Assembly (NCBI RefSeq): GCF_027887165.1 | Contig: NC_077228.1 | Coordinates: 383,756,456 to 383,820,455 of the forward strand | Source of the DNA: Monodelphis domestica | Lineage: Eukaryota; Chordata; Mammalia; Didelphimorphia; Didelphidae | Direction of reading: 5' to 3' | Length of the DNA: 64,000 nt | Part shown: in pieces, positions 58,045 through 64,000 of the stretch | Numbering within the stretch: position 1 is the stretch's first letter | Layout of the letters: each line of letters begins with the position of its first letter | Made by a program: the position numbers and the translations under genes | Notes under the pieces: model-generated | Told to the model about the DNA's origin: nothing | The model's input: only the letters and a program-made list of their open reading frames with translations | Databases searched by the model: none

Positions 58045-58240
58045 TCCGCAAAGAGGCTGTAGTGTTTTGCCATTTCCTTCTACAGTTCATTTTTTACAGA
58101 TGAAGAATCAGAGACAAATAGGGTTAAATGACTTTCCTAAGATCTCCCCTAGGAAGTATCTGTAGGCACATTTGAAATTAGGAAGACCGTCTTCCTGACT
58201 CCAGGCCCGGCGCTATATTCACTGCGCCACCTAGTGCCCA
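58045..58240 (-). repeat. Type B tRNA-SINE
   Basis: Antisense 'gtgttttgccatttccttct', 'ttaaatgactttcctaagat', 'tcttcctgactccaggcccg', head 'cactgcgccacctagtgccc'. It ends about 180 bp before the CpG-rich promoter. Confidence 0.7.
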
Positions 58241-58418
58241 GGAGGCACATTAGTAGGGTCTTAATAAATGTTTATTCCTTCCCATCACCCCTTTCTCTAG
58301 CATAGTGTAATGGAACCTTAATCAGTTTTCGGCAGGAATGGAGAAGTGCCTGCTGCACAGACAGGATTAGGAATATGCAGGGAGCCACCTTCACTGGGTG
58401 CTTAACCTCTAGGGTAGG

Positions 58419-58427
58419 TGACTCAGC
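58419..58427 (+). promoter_or_regulatory. TGACTCAGC (AP-1/MARE/ARE-type core)
   Basis: A perfect TGACTCAGC at the upstream edge of the CpG-rich block, 257 bp before the NT5DC1 ATG. It is the binding core of AP-1 and of NRF2/MAF-type bZIP dimers. Use in vivo is not shown. Confidence 0.4.
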
Positions 58428-58683
58428 TGGTAGCGGGAGCTCGGGGCGGGACTGTTCCCTACAGGGGGCGGGACGTGTTTCCTCGAGGACCAATAGCGGA
58501 GTCCTCCGAGGCCGCGGGAAATCAGAAAGAGCTTCGGTGGCCTCAGTCCCGCCCACTGGAGTGCCTGCCGCCTGAGCCGTAATCCTAGCTGCGTCTGCGG
58601 ACTCTATCCCAGGTCCCAGGACTTTAGGGGACCTAGTTTCTGCTCTGTTCCCTGCCGCCATCATCCCCATTCCTACCCCGACC
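58420..58683 (+). promoter_or_regulatory. NT5DC1: NT5DC1 CpG-rich promoter and 5' UTR
   Basis: An abrupt change to GC/CpG-rich sequence. GC boxes: ggggcggg near 58443, gggggcggg near 58464 and cccgccc near 58548. A CCAAT box lies at 58490-58494 (gaccaatagcgga). There is no TATA box at a fitting distance, so a dispersed-start housekeeping promoter is likely. The transcription start is not determined. Minus ORFs through here (58272-58685, 58633-58965) are probably by-products of high GC. Confidence 0.75.
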
Positions 58684-58776
58684 ATGACCGAGCCTTTCTC
58701 CCTGGCCGACTGCGACGTGGTAGGCTTTGACCTCGATCACACTCTGTGTTGCTACAACCTGCCAGAGAGCGCCCAG
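58684..58776 (+). CDS. NT5DC1: NT5DC1 exon 1 (coding part)
   Basis: Encodes residues 1-31, MTEPFSLADC...NLPESAQ. Residues 6-30 are almost identical to mammalian NT5DC1 (FSLAACDVVGFDLDHTL then RYNLPESA). DLDHT at 16-20 is HAD-superfamily motif I, with the nucleophile Asp16 and the acid/base Asp18. NT5DC1 belongs to the 5'-nucleotidase (cytosolic purine nucleotidase-like) HAD family; its own substrate is not established. The ATG lies in good context (ccgaccATGa). The exon ends in phase 0 at the donor CAG/gtgagt. The rest of the HAD domain lies beyond the window. In placentals COL10A1 lies antisense within this gene, further downstream than seen here. Confidence 0.97.
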
Positions 58777-59134
58777 GTGAGTTGGTGTGCGTCGGCCCCA
58801 CGACGAGCTCCCCTGGGGTGGAGAGGGCCGCTGCCCCCAACGCCCCTGCTTCCGGGATCTAAGCGGGACTGCGTGTGCCCCGGCGAAGCCCGAGGAAAAT
58901 CCTGGAAAGGGAAGGGAGGGCCAGCCGGAAGGGGAGATCCTGGAGCCGAAACTAAAATATCCCACCGTCTTGGGATAAAGCTTTGCCTTGAACTTGAACT
59001 TGACTCTTCTTGGGTATTTTGGCTTTGCTTTGTTCTGTGTCTTGCTGCGTGCTCCACTTCCTAATGTCTTGGTCCCTGAAGTACAAAGAATTTATTGTCA
59101 ATTAGAACTTGTTAGTAGCCTAGACTCCTGTTAG

Positions 59135-59230
59135 TTGTTTAAGCCTCTACTTCCTGCCCTTGTGACTGTGGGCAAGTCACTTCCCGTTTTTAGTCCCTTC
59201 CTTCTGGAATTATTTCCAGACTACCCCGTT
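59135..59230 (+). repeat. MIR-like fragment
   Basis: 'gtgactgtgggcaagtcact' core. Confidence 0.5.
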
Positions 59231-59255
59231 ATCTCTCCATTGTAGTTATTTGATG

Positions 59256-59510
59256 TAGGGCAGCTTTCTAGGTGGCGGAGTGCATAGAGCCTCATGCCTG
59301 GGACTCCTGAGTTTAAATTCAACCACAGATCCTTCCTGACTATAAGCCCCTGGGCAAGTCACTTACCTTAGTTTTCCTCTTCTGTAAAATGGGGATCAAA
59401 GTAGTGCTTCCCCTCCCAGGATTGTTCTGAAGATCAAATGTGCCTAATTGTAAAGCGCTTAGCACAATGCGTGGAACAAGGAAGTGCTGTGTAAATGTTA
59501 TCATTAATTT
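59256..59510 (+). repeat. Type A core-SINE, near full length
   Basis: Head 'gggcagctttctaggtggcg', 'cccctgggcaagtcacttac', 'gttttcctcttctgtaaaat', tail 'gcgcttagcacaatgcgtgg'. Confidence 0.8.
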
Positions 59511-59992
59511 TGTCTTCTGCATTAGCCTGGGAGCTCCTGGCACTGTTGTTGTTGTTTGGGGGGTAGGGTTTGGGCATGTCTTTTTGATTTACCAACAGGA
59601 TGCCTAGCACAGTGGAGATCCTTAACAAATGCTGACTGTCCAAATCGCTGTATAAAATGGGAAGGATTAAATGGGGTGGGAGAATTAACTCTGTTCAACC
59701 TGGGTTTTAGGATATGAAAATATAATGTCCTAATGTGATCCACTACTGTAAGGTTTATTGATTGATTAATTGATTATTGATTTATTGATTATTAGGCAGG
59801 ATCTTCCTTGACACCAGACTGAATTCCTTTCTGTCCCTATGAGGAGGCTTTATCACTTAAGTAACACCAGGGAGATGAGACTAATCTTCTAAGGACCATG
59901 ATTGTCTTTGAAACCCTTTTCTAACCAAACCACTTGGTTCTACCATTGAATTTGTGATTGCTTAACCATAAGAAATTCCCAAGATGTATTCC

Positions 59993-60230
59993 TTGTTATT
60001 CCATTGTGTCCTACTCTTTGTGACGCATTTGGGGTTTTCTTGGGAAATCCTGGAGTGGTTTGCCATTTCCTTCTCTAGCTCATTTTGTAGATGAGGAACT
60101 GAGACAAACTAGGGTAAGGTGACTTCTCCAGGGTCACACACCCCTAGGAAGTGTCTGAGGCCAAATTTGAACTTGGGGAGCTGAGTTTTCCTGACTCCTA
60201 GTCCTGCACTCCAACTGTGCTGGGCAGTCT
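59993..60230 (-). repeat. Type B tRNA-SINE
   Basis: Antisense 'ctactctttgtgacgcattt', 'tggggttttcttgggaaatc', 'gctcattttgtagatgagga', 'gaggccaaatttgaacttgg'. Confidence 0.75.
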
Positions 60231-60769
60231 GGGCTAGAAGCAGGTGTTTAAACTCATGCCATTCTGATTCCCAAGACCAGCTCCCCAAACAACTCCTTAT
60301 TCATCTCGTACCTAGAATGAAAAAGCAATTATTGGGCACTTTGTTCTCAAAGTTAAGCTAAGCATGGAAGGTCACAAAGAAAAAGCTGAGTCAGTCCCTG
60401 TTGGCCTGTGTAGTTCTTCATCCAAAGACAGACCTGACTAGCACAAGCCTCTCCTTAGCCTGCTCAGGTATATAGAATATAGGTCCTTCCCATACATATA
60501 GGATTTTCTCCTCTCTGTGTTTCCCCTGATATTGCTGCTGCTTTGCTTCCTTCCCTCATATAAATGCACTTACCTGAATTCATTTGCAAGTGGAAAACTT
60601 ACCTACCATTAGGCAAGTTTTTCATCACTTTTTTTTTTAACATTAGTTGACCTGGAAGGGAAGAAAAAAAATCACATCCTGCGGCCAGAGCTTTTTTAAT
60701 TTCTAATTTTTCCTTTTTTTTAAGTTCTTTTAGCATTAATCATCTCCCTCTCTAAACCATCTTTCTGCA

Positions 60770-61110
60770 TCCCACATTTGCCAATCTCTACATCACCAAT
60801 TAATTGCCCATTGACTATTTCATCCTGGATGCTCCCATAGGACTTTGCTCTAGCCATCCCTCATGTCCAAAATGCCCTGCCTTTTTACATCTATCTCCTG
60901 GAATCCCTTGTTTTCTTCAAGCACAAGCACTGCTATCTTTCTAGAGAAGCTTTCCCTAACCCTACTTCCAATCCCCATTCCCTTTCCCAGCTTTTCTAGT
61001 CTCTCCCAAAGTTGCTTTGTGTTTATTTTGCTTATATTCCATCTGCACTTATTTATGCATTTGTACATTCTCCATCTCCCATTGGAATGCAAGCTCTTTG
61101 AGGGCAGGAA
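60770..61110 (+). repeat. L2 LINE 3' region
   Basis: 'ccaaaatgccctgccttttt', 'agagaagctttccctaaccc', 'ggaatgcaagctctttgagg' and 'gcaggaaataccag' in L2 order; the terminal part is replaced by a MIR-like piece. Confidence 0.7.
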
Positions 61111-61245
61111 ATACCAGAGGCCAAATTTGAATCCAGGACCTCCTCTGTGGCCTTGAGTAAGTTATTTACCCTCACTGGGTCTCTGTCTTCATTTATAGAA
61201 TGAGGGATTTGGAGTAGAGGACCTTCAAGATCCCTCTAGTTCTTA
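61110..61245 (+). repeat. MIR-like core-SINE
   Basis: 'gccaaatttgaatccaggac', 'gtggccttgagtaagttatt', 'ggagtagaggaccttcaaga'. Confidence 0.5.
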
Positions 61246-61407
61246 ATATGTGATCATAATGATGAAGAAGAATGTGGCAAATGAAATTATTATCTTTTTA
61301 AGGAATTGCGGGGGGTGGTTCAGTTGGAGAAGAGAAGATAACAGCATCAGAGGGGTCTTAAAAATATCTGAAGGTCTGACTGAAGAGAGATTAGACATTT
61401 TTTTTTC

Positions 61408-61615
61408 CAAAACTTTTTTACATTCTCACCTTCTGCCTTAGAATCAATACTGTATATTGGTTCCAAGGCAGAAGAGTAGTAAGGGCTAAGCAATGGGGGT
61501 TGTGACTTGCTCAGGGTCACAGAGCTAGGGTGTGTCTGAGGTCAGATTTGAAACTAGGACCTCCTGTCTTTATGCCTGGCTCTCAATCCACTGAGCTACC
61601 CAGCTGCTTCCCTAG
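61408..61615 (-). repeat. Type C tRNA-SINE
   Basis: Antisense 'ctcaccttctgccttagaat', 'gtgacttgctcagggtcaca', head 'ccactgagctacccagctgc'. Confidence 0.8.
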
Positions 61616-61729
61616 ACTTATTTTTAGGTAGCTCCAAGAATGGAGCTAGGATCAGTGGATGGAGGGTGACCAGGAAGCAGAGTTTGATTTCATATAGTCA
61701 GTCAATGAGCAGTTATTAAGTCCTCACAC

Positions 61730-61925
61730 CCTGCAAATTGGCAAAAATGACCAAAAAATGAGAATAGTCAATGGTAGAGGAATTTTGGGGAAATCTGCTA
61801 CTGGTGCATTGTTGGTGGAGCTATGATTCGTCAAAACCATTTTGGAAAGTTGAACATGTCCCTGATACGAAGCAGAACAGAAAAAGGATTATACTTCTAA
61901 CCCAGAAACTATACTGTCTCTACTG
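61730..61925 (+). mobile_element. Old L1 ORF2 3' scrap
   Basis: 'tactggtgcattgttggtgg' and 'ccattttggaaagttgaaca' match the L1 segment encoding the C-terminal cysteine-rich region; short and decayed. Confidence 0.55.
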
Positions 61926-62204
61926 TCTGTAGCTTCCTTCTTCCTCCAAGAAAACAACAAATTCAGCATGACATTAAAAAAAAAACAAAAACTGTCCTGC
62001 TTTCTTATATTTTCTATTGATTTTGTTGGTGGATTTAGTCCCAGTGCCTCTCTCTTTGTGATTAAAAGTGACACTTGTGACTCTAGAAAAACATTTGAGA
62101 CACCAACAGATATATTTTTAGACAAAACATATAAAAATGGTCTACTCTGAAATAGCAAAACATTTTATTTATCAAGTTTTAGCTGAATGTAGTTTATATT
62201 TTAT

Positions 62205-62400
62205 AACCAAGTGTGCATGGCATAATGGATAGAAGGGCTTGCCACTAGGTCAGAAGACATGGGTTCAAATGTTTCCTGTGATACATATTAGCTACATGGT
62301 CAGTTTTCCTCAGTGCTATACAGTATACTGCTTGCTTATCATTATCAGTGCAGAAAATTTTTATTTAGAAAGTTCCCTATACTAATGAAATTATGAGTCT
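62205..62400 (+). repeat. tRNA-SINE with GAGTTCCC-type tail
   Basis: Head 'ggcataatggatagaagggc', 'catgggttcaaatgtttcct', and the tail 'aaagttccctatactaatga' near 62366-62390, the same type as 47790-48022. Confidence 0.55.
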
Positions 62401-62627
62401 AAGTTTAAATAAAATTAAAAGAGGTTTAACTTTTTTATCATCACTATTTGATATAAGATGTAATATTCTTCAATTTATTCTCCTCATCAGAGAATTAAAC
62501 CCCAAACTTTCAAGTCAGAAATTAAATTTTATTTTCAGTAGATGATTTCAGGCATAAATTCAGACTTGAATATTTACGGATGAACAATTTTATATTTAAT
62601 ATGCTACATTTTTCTCTCTTATTTTAG

Positions 62628-62719
62628 CTTATCTATGATAGCTGTGCTCAGTACTTGGTAAATGAGAAAGGGTATGCTAAAGAATTGCTAAGTGTACCTC
62701 CAGCAAGTTGGGATTTTTG
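62628..62719 (+). CDS. NT5DC1: NT5DC1 exon 2
   Basis: 92 nt translating to LIYDSCAQYLVNEKGYAKE then LLSVPPASWDF plus two bases. Human NT5DC1 reads LIYNSFAQFLVKEKGYDKEL then LNVTPEDWDFC here, so the match is unambiguous. It is flanked by ttttag (62622-62627) and gtgagt (62720-62725). Exon 1 ends in phase 0 and this exon leaves two bases for a split Cys codon. Confidence 0.97.
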
Positions 62720-62854
62720 GTGAGTTTTTAAATTCTCTTAATTTCTCTTTTGTATATTCAATGGACATTGATCTTCTTTGCTTTGTGTAATTTTGTACAA
62801 AGACAAGAAGTATGATGTGTAAAGTTGTTCCAATAGTTTTTTTGCTTTGTTTTG

Positions 62855-63035
62855 TTTTTTAAAAAATTACCTTCTGTCTTAGAATCCTTACCAAATTTTG
62901 ATTCTAAGGCTTTAGAACAGTAAGGGCTAGGCAACTGGGGCTTAACTTGCTAGGAAGAGTCTGAGGTCAAATTTGAACCCAGGTACACTCAATTCCATTC
63001 CTTGTTCTCTATCCACTGAGCCACCTAGCTGCCCC
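62855..63035 (-). repeat. Type C tRNA-SINE
   Basis: Antisense 'attaccttctgtcttagaat', 'gtaagggctaggcaactggg', head 'ctatccactgagccacctag'. Confidence 0.8.
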
Positions 63036-63215
63036 TCCCTTTCCAATTGATTTTTAAACCAGTTTAAAATTTCATCTATAGAAATTTCTTAGTTTCATGT
63101 CCCTTTAGAAATTTGACATGCTTTGAATACTTATGTAACTAAGCATTTTTAGAAATTAGCTTTTTAAATTGAGATACTACACATAATCTGTTAGTTGACC
63201 TCATAGTCAGACCAG

Positions 63216-63238
63216 AGAGGTCAACAGAGTTGACCTCT
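63216..63238. repeat. Perfect 10-bp inverted repeat with AGGTCA half-sites
   Basis: AGAGGTCAAC - aga - GTTGACCTCT. A third TGACCT lies at 63196-63201. AGGTCA is the nuclear-receptor half-site. Confidence 0.6.
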
Positions 63239-63254
63239 GTTAGTTAAGAGGTTG

Positions 63255-63480
63255 TAAAGATCAATTTTTTAAATTAAATTTTTATTTTTTGATTCCAAAT
63301 TCTTTTGAGAAAGAAAAAAATACAATGCCCAATATACATACAAAGTCAAGCAAAACTTCCTTCCATGGAAAGAACTATTTTTGACATTTAAATATTTAGA
63401 AATATGGGTTTGTTTCTAAGTTACCCTCACCGTAAGGATCAAAGGAAGATAGGAGAAAACACATAATTTCATGGAAGAAC
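63255..63480 (-). mobile_element. L1 3' UTR relic, antisense
   Basis: 'taaatttttattttttgatt', 'catacaaagtcaagcaaaac' and 'ttccttccatggaaagaact' resemble the 3' UTR of the older L1s (compare 46490 and 51650). Confidence 0.4.
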
Positions 63481-64000
63481 CTCAACAACTAGTACATTCA
63501 ATTACATAGTATTTTATGATGGGTATTCATTTGTTTAGACTTTAGCTTTCTTTTGGTTTAGGATTTTTAATATGTGTCTGGTTTCAGTTTTTAAAAACTC
63601 ATGCTGCATTGTCTAGTTTAACATTAATAGTACTCACCTCTCCACAAATAAAAGGTACAGTGTGACTCTGGAACAGTATTTTTCAGTTATATTAAATTCA
63701 GCAAGTGTTTGTTAAGTCTAATCTCACTTGTAAATGGAAGAAAATGTATGAAACTACTGGTTATAGGGATTAAGTTCTGAACTAAAATAAATAACATGCT
63801 TCCAAAGTACTGTCATTTTGCTAGAATTCTCTTGACAATTTATGGCTATTATTTCTACCTTTCTTTTTTGCTAAAGAATAATAAAACTTCCCCTGAGTGT
63901 TCCATGGCTTTTCTAAAATACTAAACAAATATCCTGTTTGGCTTGTTCTTAGTAGGAAATAGTAATGACTTTGACTCTGAGATGCCTGACCCAAAATAAA

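Larger units (their letters stand above)
58777..62627 (+). other. NT5DC1: NT5DC1 intron 1
   Basis: A 3851-bp intron with gt (58777) and ag (62626-62627) ends and a pyrimidine-rich acceptor (tttctctcttattttag). The first 200 bp are still CpG-rich. It holds several SINEs, an L2 end and an L1 scrap, listed separately. Confidence 0.93.
62720..64000 (+). other. NT5DC1: NT5DC1 intron 2 (start)
   Basis: Begins gtgagt. No further exon was recognised before the window end. It contains a type C SINE and an L1 3' end relic. Confidence 0.85.

Noticed and set aside
1-58400. Expected 5' exon of FRK on the minus strand
   Set aside because: Synteny in placentals predicts FRK head-to-head with NT5DC1, but no SH3-encoding exon was seen; it is probably outside the window.
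58272-58965. Minus-strand ORFs of 137 and 110 codons over the NT5DC1 promoter, which might suggest a divergent gene
   Set aside because: High GC depletes stops on all frames here; the sequences are low-complexity Pro/Gly/Ser/Arg with no recognised domain, and the frame antisense to exon 1 is explained by the NT5DC1 coding bias.
1-64000. CRISPR arrays, bacterial operons, tRNA or rRNA genes
   Set aside because: The sequence is vertebrate nuclear DNA; tRNA-like segments are SINE heads with degraded B boxes, not tRNA genes.

Overview
The window reads as AT-rich metatherian (marsupial) nuclear DNA. The reasons are the dense coverage by tRNA-derived SINEs of marsupial type, L1 elements of the opossum/Australidelphian kind, L2 and MIR-like relics, several ERV LTRs, and the single-copy gene at the right end. 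The first two coding exons of NT5DC1 (58684-58776 and 62628-62719, + strand) are clear: the peptide matches the mammalian protein from its start through the HAD motif I (DLDHT) and into exon 2. They sit in the only GC/CpG-rich patch (about 58420-58970). No exon of FRK, the expected head-to-head neighbour in mammals, was recognised, so most of 1-58 kb looks like the intergenic spacer upstream of NT5DC1.

Layout. 1-6.2 kb: sparse old repeats and a pure GAA.TTC tract of about 93 units (3501-3780). 6.2-20.4 kb: solo LTRs (6189-6668, 17302-17951, an LTR with a possible polypurine tract at 11784-12327), an L1 3' end with target-site duplication (TSD) (10071-10860), and many SINEs, several nested. 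20.4-26.9 kb: a nearly full-length but decayed L1 on +. 28.6-32.87 kb: an older L1 on + cut by an 876-bp solo LTR (30154-31029, GGGT TSD). 32.94-33.26 kb: a single-exon minus-strand ORF with a histone H2B fold, the most unusual item here. 33.5-40.4 kb: L2 pieces and SINEs. 40.43-42.45 kb: a young 5'-truncated L1 on - with a perfect 16-bp TSD and a long open frame. 43.4-58.3 kb: SINEs, a solo LTR inside a SINE (43588-44134), L2, an old minus L1 (about 51.65-54.95 kb), a split DNA transposon and an inverted duplication. 58.3-64 kb: NT5DC1 promoter, exon 1, intron 1, exon 2 and the start of intron 2.

SINE shorthand used below, defined from this window only: type A = tRNA head plus MIR-like core ending in a 'gcctggcacataataaatg'-like tail; type B = tRNA head with a BovB/RTE-like tail (antisense 'gaccccatttggggttttc'); type C = tRNA head with a 'ttggaaccaatacacattg'-like tail and poly-A. 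I had no library search, so family names are by eye and boundaries are usually good to 5-20 bp.

Functionally, only NT5DC1 and possibly the H2B-like ORF look like host genes. Everything else supported is transposon, retroviral fossil, simple repeat or unassigned spacer. All ERV LTRs whose orientation I could read lie on the minus strand.
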